Shown here piece by piece: positions 40,173 to 48,928 of a stretch of 64,000 nt of DNA. The position numbers were made by a program, and so were the translations under genes. A model generated the notes under the pieces. That model had not been told where the DNA came from. It did no database searches and saw only the letters and a program-made list of their open reading frames with translations. The DNA lies in assembly GCA_002783405.1 (NCBI GenBank), contig PFGG01000041.1, positions 164,722-228,721 on the forward strand, in the 5' to 3' direction. The DNA comes from a bacterium (Candidatus Blackallbacteria) CG13_big_fil_rev_8_21_14_2_50_49_14 (GTDB lineage Bacteria > Cyanobacteriota > Sericytochromatia > UBA7694). Position 1 is the first letter of the stretch. The number at the start of each line of letters is the position of its first letter.

Positions 40173-40505
40173 ATGTCTATCTTATTTGTATCCAATCTCC
40201 CCCCTGAAACAACCCCTGCAGAACTTGAGCGGATTTTTTCCCGCCATGGCCATGTGCTCAACGCGCAAATGGCCGTTCATCAAAAGACAGGTCAATTGCA
40301 AAATTTCGGACTCGTTGAGATGTCAGAGAAAGATGCCCGCTGGGCCCAGGAAACCTTGAACCGTTCCTGGTATAAATTCAGCCGGATAGAGGTTCAGTTT
40401 ACCCAAGCGCCCGTGCGCAATCAGAACCGCAATTCACGCCAAGGTTCTTACCATGGCTATTTCCCTTTTAAAGATCGCGAGATTCACCTGGTTTCAGGTT
40501 TCTAA
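40173..40505 (+). CDS. Single-RRM RNA-binding protein
   Basis: From the ATG at 40173 the product is 110 residues: one RNA-recognition motif and a short Asn/Arg-rich tail (NQNRNSRQGSYHG). RNP2 is ILFVSNL. The RNP1 position reads GQLQNFGLVEM, a weaker version of the usual KGFGFVxF. Short proteins of this kind (Rbp) are a trait of Cyanobacteria, where several are cold-induced and bind mRNA. An ATG at 40086 would add 29 residues unlike any RRM N-terminus. A strong terminator follows at once. Confidence 0.8.
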   Translation: MSILFVSNLPPETTPAELERIFSRHGHVLNAQMAVHQKTGQLQNFGLVEMSEKDARWAQETLNRSWYKFSRIEVQFTQAPVRNQNRNSRQGSYHGYFPFKDREIHLVSGF

Positions 40506-40520
40506 GCTGCGATTGAAAAA

Positions 40521-40557
40521 CAAAGAGCGCCTGGTTTTCAGGCGCTCTTTGTTTTTT
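40521..40557. terminator. Strong bidirectional intrinsic terminator
   Basis: CAAAGAGCGCCTG (40521-40533) pairs perfectly with CAGGCGCTCTTTG (40539-40551), with T6 after it on the plus strand and a T-rich run on the minus strand. It separates the RRM gene from the convergent gene starting its 3' end at 40564. Confidence 0.9.
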
Positions 40558-40563
40558 GTGTAT

Positions 40564-41688
40564 TTAGTGCTTAAAGGCAGGCATCAGCGCCAGGATAATT
40601 TCAATCCCGATCATCAGAATGATGATGATTTCCATGATTGTTGAGCGCCGGTTCTGAACCTCGTCATTGAGGGTTTCATAAATCTGGCGTGCGCTTTCAA
40701 GTTTGCCATCGACACGGGCCTGCCAATCGCGCAATTGCAGCAAAGTAGAGATCATGCGGTAGATACGGGCACAATAGAGATCCCCGATAATCTTCAGGGT
40801 GTTTTCAATCCGATCCGTCAGCTCAGTGACGTCCAAAAGCAAGGTCATCAGTTTTTGGATGGTGTGGTGATAGGGGTTTTTAAACAGCCCCCCCCGAGAC
40901 ATGGGCTGGTTTTCAAGCTCATCGTAAATGCCTTCAAGCTGTTGGTCGAGCAGTTTATCGTAAGAACGCAGTTCCAAAAGCTCAACATTGGCAAACTCAA
41001 GAATATCCACGTGTTCGGAACTGCCCTCGGGGTCAAAAATAAAGGAGCTGTTCCAGGCCACCACGACCAAATCGTCTTCAAAATAGGTGATTTTTTGACT
41101 GAGAATGGTCTGGCGTTCTGAATCTGCCAATTTCTTGGATTCGCCACGGACCATGCCTGCAATATCAGAACCCAACTGTTTGAGGATGGCCTCAGAGCTG
41201 CTCAATTCAGGGTTTTCAAAGCCGTAGACATAAAAAATGGTATAGTCTTCATGCATTTGCTGGGGATAGGGTTTGATCAAGGCGGGTGCGAGGGCAGGCA
41301 TTAAGTCTGCCAATAATTTTTCGGATTGATCGGCAATCCAGTGGCTGTCGATATAGAGATTGGCTTCCTGTACTGCGGTTTGCCAAGTATCAGGAAAGGG
41401 CAATTCCCAGGCAATCGAGACAACTCCAAATTCAAACACTTTGGCACGGACTTCAACATCCAGCCAGCGATCCTGGCTCAATTGCAGTTTTTGTGCGCCC
41501 ATGGGCAAGAGCAGCGGCTCGGTTTTAAACTGTAAATAAGAGGGAGAGGAACGCCGGGATACCAATTTGATGCTGCTTGAGCGGCCTACCCATTTGTGTC
41601 TTAGCGTTTCTAAATCGACTGAATCTGCCAAATCAAACTGATAATAAACCAGTATTTTGCCTTGGGTAATGCCCAATGGTGCGTTCAT
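40564..41688 (-). CDS. RMD1/DUF155-like protein with C-terminal membrane anchor
   Basis: The 374-residue product has a single C-terminal membrane segment (STIMEIIIILMIGIEIILAL) right after a helical hairpin (about 270-345). It also has a run resembling the DUF155 family of yeast RMD1 and bacterial YagE: LEFANVELLELRSYDKLLDQQLEG. The family function is unknown. Topology would place the bulk in the cytoplasm. The ATG at 41688 has AAGGAGA at good spacing. It lies 27 bases after gshB on the same strand, so it is probably in the same operon as gshB and the small gene before it. The family placement is moderate. Confidence 0.55.
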   Translation of the reverse strand: MNAPLGITQGKILVYYQFDLADSVDLETLRHKWVGRSSSIKLVSRRSSPSYLQFKTEPLLLPMGAQKLQLSQDRWLDVEVRAKVFEFGVVSIAWELPFPDTWQTAVQEANLYIDSHWIADQSEKLLADLMPALAPALIKPYPQQMHEDYTIFYVYGFENPELSSSEAILKQLGSDIAGMVRGESKKLADSERQTILSQKITYFEDDLVVVAWNSSFIFDPEGSSEHVDILEFANVELLELRSYDKLLDQQLEGIYDELENQPMSRGGLFKNPYHHTIQKLMTLLLDVTELTDRIENTLKIIGDLYCARIYRMISTLLQLRDWQARVDGKLESARQIYETLNDEVQNRRSTIMEIIIILMIGIEIILALMPAFKH

Positions 41689-41715
41689 AATCTCTCCTTA
41701 TTTCATCAGCCTGGC

Positions 41716-42657
41716 TTATTGAACCAGCGCTTCTACCTCTTGAATCATACGCTCAGCGGCATTGACACCCGTCAGTTTTAAGGCTTCTTGCATGCCCGTT
41801 GGGCTGGTGACATTGATTTCAATCAGATAATCGCCGATGATATCCAAGCCTACGAAATACAAGCCTGCCTGTTTTAAAAAGGCACCGACCGCTTCACAAA
41901 TTTCGCGATCCCGCGTTGTCAACTCACAGGCTACGGCTTTGCCTCCGGCGTTCAGATTGGCGCGGTGTTCCCCTTTGGCGGGCACTCTTTGAAAATACCC
42001 GCAGACCTCACCGTGGATCATCAAAACCCGCTTATCGCCCTCACGCGCTTCTGGGATATAGGCTTGAACCACAATTTTCCGTTTTCCGTCGCGGGTCATG
42101 AGATCGAGCAAGGCATTGAGGTTGGAATCCTCAGCTTTGAGAATAAAGACCCCTTCACCGCCTTTGGCATCGATCGGCTTGAGCACGGCTTTACCTTGGG
42201 TTTCTACGAAGCTGCGAATTTCAGCCCGATCAGAGCTGACCAGGGTCAGTGGAATATACTCAGGAAAGTGCAAGGCATAGAGCTTTTCATTGACGCTGCG
42301 CAAGCTGCCCGGGTGATTGAGTACCAAGGTATCCCGTGCTGCCAGTTCCAAGAGATAGGTATTAAAAATATAGTCCATGTCAAAAGGGGGGTCTTTGCGC
42401 ATGAAGACAGCATCCATGTCTTTGAGCGGAAGCATTTCTTCTGAGCCCAGCTTGTAAAAATCGGTCTCGCGCTGAACTGTCACGGCCTGCATTCTGCCTC
42501 TGACTTCTTGGTCGCGAAAGGTTAAGCCTTCAGCTAAGAGAAAATAGCTTTGATGACCACGGTTCTGTGCTGCTTCGATCAGGGCATAGGTAGAGTCTTT
42601 GTGATAATTGATCGTCTGAATAGGATCCATCACAAACGCGAATTTTAAAGGGGACAT
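41716..42657 (-). CDS. gshB: Glutathione synthetase
   Basis: GshB is the ATP-grasp enzyme that joins gamma-glutamylcysteine and glycine. The 313-residue product has the normal length and order: FAFVMDPIQTINYHKDSTYAL at the start, the substrate loop FMRKDPPFDMDYI, LNHPGSLRSVNEKL, AVLKPIDAKGGEGVF, and the C-terminal GLDIIGDYLIEINVTSPTG with the metal ligands. A GGAGA precedes the ATG. It is the middle gene of a compact minus-strand set with a 117-aa protein and a DUF155-like protein. gshA is not in the window. Confidence 0.95.
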   Translation of the reverse strand: MSPLKFAFVMDPIQTINYHKDSTYALIEAAQNRGHQSYFLLAEGLTFRDQEVRGRMQAVTVQRETDFYKLGSEEMLPLKDMDAVFMRKDPPFDMDYIFNTYLLELAARDTLVLNHPGSLRSVNEKLYALHFPEYIPLTLVSSDRAEIRSFVETQGKAVLKPIDAKGGEGVFILKAEDSNLNALLDLMTRDGKRKIVVQAYIPEAREGDKRVLMIHGEVCGYFQRVPAKGEHRANLNAGGKAVACELTTRDREICEAVGAFLKQAGLYFVGLDIIGDYLIEINVTSPTGMQEALKLTGVNAAERMIQEVEALVQ

Positions 42658-42689
42658 GGTTATTTCTCCAAAATTTTAACGCAAAGGGT

Positions 42690-43022
42690 TCAGGCCACAG
42701 AGCGCTTCAGGTTTTCAGTCAGACTTTTCAGCAGTTTTTGCAGGGTCTTGGCTTCTGACTCACTCAAGCCTTTGTTTTGACTTAAAACATGTAAAAGTTC
42801 GAGTTGTTTGAGTTTTCGCCATTCTTCAGCAGAACCATAGCCAGAGAGCATACTTTCGCGCAAAAGACGGAGCCAGGCTCTTTCGCTGAAGCAGGTTGTT
42901 TGAGCTATCTTTTGCGCACAGATCATGAGTAGATCTGGGTGAACGCCCAATTGTTGGGCCAGACGGTGCAAGGGCAAATTTAAATCCTGCCTTGTCGAAA
43001 TCATTTGTTCACACTCGTGCAT
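42690..43022 (-). CDS. Small helical protein upstream of gshB
   Basis: From the ATG at 43022, preceded by GGGAG at eight bases, the product is 110 residues and predicted all-helical. A segment LPLHRLAQQLGVHPDLLMICAQ could form a helix-turn-helix-like unit. I do not recognise a family. It ends 32 bases before gshB on the same strand, so it is likely co-transcribed. Confidence 0.5.
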   Translation of the reverse strand: MHECEQMISTRQDLNLPLHRLAQQLGVHPDLLMICAQKIAQTTCFSERAWLRLLRESMLSGYGSAEEWRKLKQLELLHVLSQNKGLSESEAKTLQKLLKSLTENLKRSVA

Positions 43023-43279
43023 CGCTTCTCTCCCTGTGATCACTTCTCTCTGAATTCACAGCAACGGTTTCATTCTCATCATAAACGCAGAACCCACCAC
43101 AGCGTTTGATGTAAATCACACTGAAAATGACGCTGTGCTCAGGCGGGTAGTGGCTTATTCTTCTGGCAGGAAACACAGTTCACTGGTATTCTTGGCCAGG
43201 AGTGGGGTAAGCTGTAAAGACCCTGAATCACTCGGGTATTTTAACATTAAAATGAAGACTTCGTAATCCCAGGTTAAAC

Positions 43280-44173
43280 ATGACAAAAAATTCTCAGGCA
43301 GAGATCTGGTGGATGGCAGCGAGACCCCGTACCTTGGGAGCTGCTTTGGCACCTATTTGGATAGGGACAGCTTTGGCTATTTCTTCTGGAAAATGGGACC
43401 CCTTGAGTTTTGTAGCTGCCCTGCTGGGGGCTCTCCTGATACAGATTGGAACCAATTTTGCCAATGACTATTTCGATTTTATCAAGGGGGCAGATACCGC
43501 TGAGCGCATTGGCCCGACCCGTGCCACACAGGCAGGTTTGATCAAACCTGAGCGTATGCGCCTGGCTTTTTTGCTGACCTTTGCGCTGGTGGGGCTGCCG
43601 GGGCTCTATCTTGTCTACCGCGGCGGTTGGCCGATCCTGGTCTTGGGTTTGCTTTCTGTTTTAAGTGGCATTTTCTATACGGGGGGCCCTTTTCCACTGG
43701 GTTACCTGGGGCTGGGAGATCTCTTCGTTTTGCTGTTTTTTGGGCTGGTGGCCACAGGGGGAACTTTTTGGGTGCATACCCATGCCATCACATCTGTCGT
43801 CCTTCTGGCTGCCCTATCGCCAGGTTTTTTGGCGACTGCGATCTTAGTCGTCAACAATCTGCGGGATCGCAAAACAGATACCCAGGCTGGCAAGAAAACC
43901 TTGGCGGTTCGCTGGGGCGCTGGCTTTGCCAGAGCAGAATATCTGTTTTGCATGGGTTTGGGCATTTTGATGCCGCTGGGGCTTTATCTCTGGACGCCTG
44001 AAAAACATCCTGCCTCTTTGCTGGCCTGTTTGAGTATTTTGCCGGCAATTCCTGCCATCAAAGCCGTCTTGAGCCTGGATGCAGATCCGCGTTTGAACCC
44101 GATTCTGGGCAAAACCAATCAGGTCTTAATTCTGCACAGTCTGCTCTTTAGCTTGGGTTGGATCTTCAGTTAA
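43280..44173 (+). CDS. menA: 1,4-dihydroxy-2-naphthoate polyprenyltransferase
   Basis: MenA attaches the polyprenyl chain to DHNA in menaquinone synthesis. The 297-residue product is a UbiA-superfamily membrane protein with about eight to nine hydrophobic helices. It has both aspartate-rich signatures: NFANDYFDFIKGAD and NNLRDRKTDTQAGKKTLAVR. The N-terminus WWMAARPRTLGAALAPIWIG is typical of MenA. The gene is alone on its strand and abuts the stop of the convergent zinc protease. With menF it indicates menaquinone as a respiratory quinone. Confidence 0.92.
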   Translation: MTKNSQAEIWWMAARPRTLGAALAPIWIGTALAISSGKWDPLSFVAALLGALLIQIGTNFANDYFDFIKGADTAERIGPTRATQAGLIKPERMRLAFLLTFALVGLPGLYLVYRGGWPILVLGLLSVLSGIFYTGGPFPLGYLGLGDLFVLLFFGLVATGGTFWVHTHAITSVVLLAALSPGFLATAILVVNNLRDRKTDTQAGKKTLAVRWGAGFARAEYLFCMGLGILMPLGLYLWTPEKHPASLLACLSILPAIPAIKAVLSLDADPRLNPILGKTNQVLILHSLLFSLGWIFS

Positions 44174-45676
44174 TTACAAACGCCCCTGAAAGACTTGGGG
44201 GTGGGCTTGAAAGCGCTTGTTCAGGCTGAGAAATTCTTCAGGCTTTTGTGCCAGAAAGACAAAGAGCCAGGCCCCTTTGGGCATTTGAATTCCCCAGACC
44301 CCTGGTTTTTTTTCTTGGGCCGCGCGCAGAATGGCGTCTCGATCGGATTGGGAAATTAAATCAGCCCAGTCGGCCAGGCGGAAAGCCTGATCCGGGCTTA
44401 AAAACAGGGCTCCACTCAGAGCGGGAAAATGACGGAAGGTTTGTGGCCCCTGAATCAGATTCTGACTGCCCCAAGCCACTCCAATCCGGTTTGCCTGTTG
44501 GAAATTTTGAGCAGCGGCCTGCATGGCCTGACCTTCGGCGACGATACCCGCTGTGCGTAGAAAAAGTTCGGGTGCCAGGGCTTTTTCACCCAGGGCTTGT
44601 TTAAAGATACTCAGATAGCTCTTTAAAAATTCTGGCTGGTAGAGGTTTTCCTGATTCTTGAGCGCAGCTTCGAGCCTGGGCAACAGGGCTTTTGCCACGG
44701 GGTCGATATAGGCATCATTGTAAAAACTGCCCTTTGTTTTGAAATAGCGTTGAAACTGTTCTGCAGGAAACAAGCGGCGGGCAGCCTGACCATTGGCCAG
44801 GGTCGTGGCCATGACTTCGTTGAGTAGGTTATAGGCTGGAATTGCCCAGGCTTCCTTTTGTGTACAGAACCAATCCACCAATTGAAACTGAAGCTCACGC
44901 GGGGCTTGGGCATAGAGAAAATGACTGAGTTCGTGCAGGGTCACAGGGGTCTGGTTCAAGAGCGATTTTGAAGGTAAAACTTCAATCAAACTGTGGTTCT
45001 CAAGTTGTTCACCATGTTGATTTCCGCCAATGCCTGGCCTGAGAAAAAAATCAAGTTGATAGGTTAAATGCTCAGATTCCTGGCTGCGGTAAAAATTCCG
45101 GGCTTGTTTGAGCCAGTCTTCAAGCGCATATTTTTGGGCAATTTCTACAAACTCACGGGCGGCACGTTCAGTTTCAGCCTGGGCTCCGGCCTGCCACCAT
45201 TGAGAAATACGGGGATAAAAATGACTGAGGATGCGCAAGGCCTGATCGGCATCCTGGGGGCGCATCAGTAAATTTGCACGGCTTGCGTATTCTGAAAAAT
45301 TACGGGCATCCAAAGGCGCAATCCGCAGTTTTCGTGATAAATCCAGACCTTCAAAGCGCAGTGGAAAGACAGTGGGGGGAAGTGGGGCTGGGTTCAGCAT
45401 GATTTGATGCTGGTAGAGCTGACGCAGTTTCTGCCATGCTTTGAGCATTTCACTGTCTTCAGGGTTCCAGCCCAAATCCTCATGCCAGAGCTTTTCAAAA
45501 GCTTCGCGGGAACAATGGCCCTGACCACTCATACAATCCAGTTGGTAGGCCAGGTTGGCAATTGGCAGGGCGTTGAGTTGCCAACGGGGCAGGGTTTCTG
45601 CTTGAGCCGTAAGTTGCAGAAAGACCAGGCAAAAACCAGTTGAAAACAGGGTCTTGAGTGTTTTTGCGATCTGCAT
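44174..45676 (-). CDS. Secreted zinc metalloprotease-like protein (HExxH)
   Basis: The 500-residue product has a Sec signal peptide (cleavage near AQA-E at 26-27), so it is exported. The zinc site is LHELSHFLYA: H248, E249 and H252. A downstream helix LLNEVMATTLANG (about 285-295) can supply the third ligand as a glutamate, as in gluzincins. No known family is obvious. The ATG overlaps the stop of the upstream caspase-like gene (TGATG), so two predicted proteases are translationally coupled. The 3' end abuts menA with no gap. Confidence 0.6.
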   Translation of the reverse strand: MQIAKTLKTLFSTGFCLVFLQLTAQAETLPRWQLNALPIANLAYQLDCMSGQGHCSREAFEKLWHEDLGWNPEDSEMLKAWQKLRQLYQHQIMLNPAPLPPTVFPLRFEGLDLSRKLRIAPLDARNFSEYASRANLLMRPQDADQALRILSHFYPRISQWWQAGAQAETERAAREFVEIAQKYALEDWLKQARNFYRSQESEHLTYQLDFFLRPGIGGNQHGEQLENHSLIEVLPSKSLLNQTPVTLHELSHFLYAQAPRELQFQLVDWFCTQKEAWAIPAYNLLNEVMATTLANGQAARRLFPAEQFQRYFKTKGSFYNDAYIDPVAKALLPRLEAALKNQENLYQPEFLKSYLSIFKQALGEKALAPELFLRTAGIVAEGQAMQAAAQNFQQANRIGVAWGSQNLIQGPQTFRHFPALSGALFLSPDQAFRLADWADLISQSDRDAILRAAQEKKPGVWGIQMPKGAWLFVFLAQKPEEFLSLNKRFQAHPQVFQGRL

Positions 45677-47685
45677 CAGGGTTTGAGGGGTTGGCTCAGG
45701 GGGTTATCGTCAAATCCCTGCCGGACATGGGTTTTACCAGAACGGGCCTGCTCAGGGTTGCTGGCCTGTAAGCGATTGTTTAAGGCGTTGGCATCTTCAA
45801 GCGCCAGCACCCCATCGAGAAAACTGATCAGACTGGGTTCTGTATTCTCCCACCACAGGGTCTGGTTGGTTAAAACGAGGTCCAGATTGGCTTCATTCAA
45901 GGCTTTGTTGTCTTTGCCCATTTGGCGGATCGGGGCTTGGTAATCGTGGGTTCGGCAGCCATTAAAGAGCCAGAGACGGTAATTTTCAGTTTGAATTTCT
46001 TCGCTCAGACTTTGACTGGGAGTATCTGCCAGGGCTTCCTGCATTAAAAATGAACCCATTTCATAGGGATGTTTGTCTTTCACGCCAATGCGGATATTGC
46101 CCTGGTTCTGACCGGTAACGGTGAGCTTGCCCTGGGCTTTAAGCGCTTTGAGCTGCGCAATGGCTTCACTGTCATCTTCGCGCGCAGAGAGCACTTTTTT
46201 CAGAATTTCTTCATCCTCGTAAGTGACCTTCCCAACCCCTTTGGCATTGGCAACCCCCTCCCAGTCAATCGTCACGCTCAGGTTGCGGTCAAAATCAGGT
46301 CCGGTTCCATAGCGGGCATGGCCCCCGTACATAAAGACATCACTTTGCTTCATGCCTTCCAGGGCGGCTTTGCGCATTTCGGCCCCTTTGCTGCCATCGC
46401 CAGGTTTGAGTACACGAATGATACTGTGAACGGGCTTGCCATTGGCTGTTGAAATATTTTCTTTGACATAAAAGGCAGAATAGTCGGCATTGACTTCTCT
46501 GCCTGCTTGTTTCAAGAGTTCAAGCGCACGGGCCGTGTCCTGTTTAAAGCCCCGACTTTCAATGTCTTGGCTTAAACGCCGCTCTGCATCCAGGTTGGCT
46601 GAAGCATAGCCGGGTGCCCCTTCGTCGTAGCCGATGGCCATGGTGATATCCAGCAGTTGATCTTCAAGCATGCGGTCGTAGCGGGGGTAGGGGCCGGCAT
46701 TGGGGTTTGAAGGAGAAGCAGGGGGCTTGGTTGGGGCCTCTGTGGGGTGGGCGGCAGGGGGGTCCTGCGGGGCGTTTGAGACTTGCTTGGGCCCCTGGGT
46801 CAGCAATTCACGCAAGGCCAGATAGGTACGCTTCCCGTATTGACCATCAAGGCCTGTGGCATGACCGGGATAGCGCAGCTGGGCACCCTGTTTAACCAAG
46901 TAGGTTTGAATGGCGATCAGGTCTGATTTGTTTAGCGGGCGATCTGAGCCCTTGGCGAGGGTTTCTAAAAAGGCAGATCCTTCGGGCGTTGCCCCGATTT
47001 GGGCGCGCAAGCTATCTGGCAATTGCCTGCTGAGCCGTGCCAGGCTCTTGAGCGATTGCTGGGTACTGGGCAGAAGGGCTTTTATCTGTTCGGACGACAA
47101 GGCCGGTTTGGGGGCCTGTGCCTGATTGGGCAGAGAAAGTGCTGCCAATTCCTGACGCAGGGTGCGTGCCAGGGCTGCATGGGTACGTGAACCGTATTTG
47201 CCATCTATCCCAGTCGCTGAACCAGGGTAGCTGATCTTTGCACCGGCTGTTTCGATCAGGATTTTTTGCAAAGCTGTAATGGCTTCTTTGCTGGGTTTGC
47301 TTTGGTTTGAAGCTTCTATCAAACTTACCAGGGTTTCGCCTTGGGGGCGTTTCAAGAGGGCATCACGCAAAGCCGGTGCTTTATTTAATAGGGCTGCAAT
47401 TTGCTTAAGATCGGTTCCCCCCTGGTTGACCCTTTGATCAAAAGCTTGCAGCGAAAGGCCTGGATTAAGCTCTAATTTGACGGCATTGGGGGACTCTTGA
47501 ACCGGAGCTGCCACAGGTTTTTGCAGTTTTAGATCGTCTTGTTCCAAAGCGATGGGTTTGACCGGCACAGATTCGCCCTGGGATTTTTTGAGGCGTTCAA
47601 AGGGATTGCCTGCTCCTAAGAGCATTTGAGCTGCAGCGGGGGAGACCGGGTTGGGAAGGGGAGAGCCAGATTCAAGCCGGGTCAT
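45676..47685 (-). CDS. Leaderless protein with two peptidoglycan-binding-like repeats and a caspase-like C-terminus
   Basis: The 669-residue product has no signal peptide. Two repeats of about 90-100 residues (75-180 and 205-295) share the end pattern YPGSATGIDGKYGSRTHAAL / YPGHATGLDGQYGKRTYLAL, reminiscent of peptidoglycan-binding domains (D-G-x-x-G). A proline-rich linker (300-335) follows. The C-terminal domain contains SDVFMYGGHARYG (H456) and LWLFNGCRTHDY (C577), each at the end of a hydrophobic strand. This is the His/Cys arrangement of caspase-fold peptidases such as clostripain and CHAT. Catalysis is inferred. The gene is coupled to the zinc protease gene. Confidence 0.55.
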   Translation of the reverse strand: MTRLESGSPLPNPVSPAAAQMLLGAGNPFERLKKSQGESVPVKPIALEQDDLKLQKPVAAPVQESPNAVKLELNPGLSLQAFDQRVNQGGTDLKQIAALLNKAPALRDALLKRPQGETLVSLIEASNQSKPSKEAITALQKILIETAGAKISYPGSATGIDGKYGSRTHAALARTLRQELAALSLPNQAQAPKPALSSEQIKALLPSTQQSLKSLARLSRQLPDSLRAQIGATPEGSAFLETLAKGSDRPLNKSDLIAIQTYLVKQGAQLRYPGHATGLDGQYGKRTYLALRELLTQGPKQVSNAPQDPPAAHPTEAPTKPPASPSNPNAGPYPRYDRMLEDQLLDITMAIGYDEGAPGYASANLDAERRLSQDIESRGFKQDTARALELLKQAGREVNADYSAFYVKENISTANGKPVHSIIRVLKPGDGSKGAEMRKAALEGMKQSDVFMYGGHARYGTGPDFDRNLSVTIDWEGVANAKGVGKVTYEDEEILKKVLSAREDDSEAIAQLKALKAQGKLTVTGQNQGNIRIGVKDKHPYEMGSFLMQEALADTPSQSLSEEIQTENYRLWLFNGCRTHDYQAPIRQMGKDNKALNEANLDLVLTNQTLWWENTEPSLISFLDGVLALEDANALNNRLQASNPEQARSGKTHVRQGFDDNPLSQPLKP

Positions 47686-47827
47686 TTCAGACGTTTCCTT
47701 CAGGATGGGTTTTTCCTATTATAGTTGAAATCGGGCCTAAACTGACTTGATTTTCTCTAGGAAACGAACAGAAATCTTCGCTTGGGTCTGAGCCTTTCTC
47801 CTCTTGCTGCGGCTTAAATCAGGGGTT

Positions 47828-48715
47828 TCAATCTTTTATATGGGTTTTGGGCACTGCCCCATGGCTGACTTTGCTGATTATAAGTTTGACGCCTTTTTGT
47901 GAACGTAAACTGAGGGCATTGGCCTCGGTTGATGTGCCAGGAATATAGACGACGCGCATTTCCAGGGCAGGATTGGTTTGCTTCTGTTTGCGCCAGGTTT
48001 CGCTTGCCCAGGAGCCATAACTGGCGTCGAGAAATTCAATCCGATCGGCCTGCATGCCATGGGCTGCGCCATTCATCAAGGGCAGGCCGCCTGCGCTGTG
48101 GCCTTTGACGGTGGTTTGCCCGATGATCAGACCTGGGGCCAGTTGCTGGAGTTCTGCCAAGGTCTGGGTTTGAAATTCAGTCATCGATTCCTTATTCAGG
48201 GGGTTCATCCAGGAAAAATCTCTTTCTTTGGGAGGGCCTTGCGGAATCACCCAAACCCGGTTGCGACCTTCCTGGGCCATGTGTGTGATTTCTGAACCCA
48301 AGCCCTTTTGGGGATCGGCCAGGCTTTTGGCAATCGTTCCATTGTGACCATGAAAGAAATAGACAAGCTCGACGGGACGGCTCAAATCAGTTCCTTGGGG
48401 GATCATTACCGCCACTTCGCGGTTTCCATTGGCTGGCATTTTGCCGAGCCAATGTTTGCCAGGAAGGGTCTGCAGCGCTTGATAGCTTTCAGGGCGAACC
48501 TCTGCTTCGGCCTGAATTTGGGCGGCGTCTTCAAGAAAGGCAAACTGATCCAGACCTGAGCTGAGTGGAGAAAGGTTTTGCAATTGATCTGATACTGAAT
48601 GAAGGGTGGGTGAAAATTGTGCGGGGGGCTTGAGGGGAGCGCGCAAACTGGGAAGCATTTCACTCAGGGGTTTGAGCTCCCATCCCCCTGGTTTTGGTAT
48701 TCCTGGGTTTTGCAT
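47828..48715 (-). CDS. Alpha/beta-hydrolase (esterase-like), leaderless
   Basis: The 295-residue product lacks a signal peptide and starts with a proline-rich region. The fold signs are clear: VELVYFFHGHNGTI (oxyanion region), VKGHSAGGLPLM (nucleophile serine), IEFLDASYGSW (acid) and KLIISKVSHGAVP (histidine). It could cleave esters; the substrate is not readable. The ATG has AGGAGG seven bases upstream. A layout like that of the protein at 30123-31163 suggests a family in this genome. Confidence 0.65.
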   Translation of the reverse strand: MQNPGIPKPGGWELKPLSEMLPSLRAPLKPPAQFSPTLHSVSDQLQNLSPLSSGLDQFAFLEDAAQIQAEAEVRPESYQALQTLPGKHWLGKMPANGNREVAVMIPQGTDLSRPVELVYFFHGHNGTIAKSLADPQKGLGSEITHMAQEGRNRVWVIPQGPPKERDFSWMNPLNKESMTEFQTQTLAELQQLAPGLIIGQTTVKGHSAGGLPLMNGAAHGMQADRIEFLDASYGSWASETWRKQKQTNPALEMRVVYIPGTSTEANALSLRSQKGVKLIISKVSHGAVPKTHIKD

Positions 48716-48928
48716 TCACGGCCTCCTCAAGTCTGCATGGCTAAAGCGTTTATGGGCTGTTTCTCTGAGAAATTTCTTGATTTAATCAAAATTTATCGCA
48801 GGTTTTCGGTTCTCTCTGACTACCGCGCAAACAGGGTGAGAACCCCCTAGCCTCATTCAGTTGTTGTAAAATACTGAAAGTAAAGTCATTTGAGCAGTTA
48901 GCAGGAATAAATTTTTGATAGGTAAACC

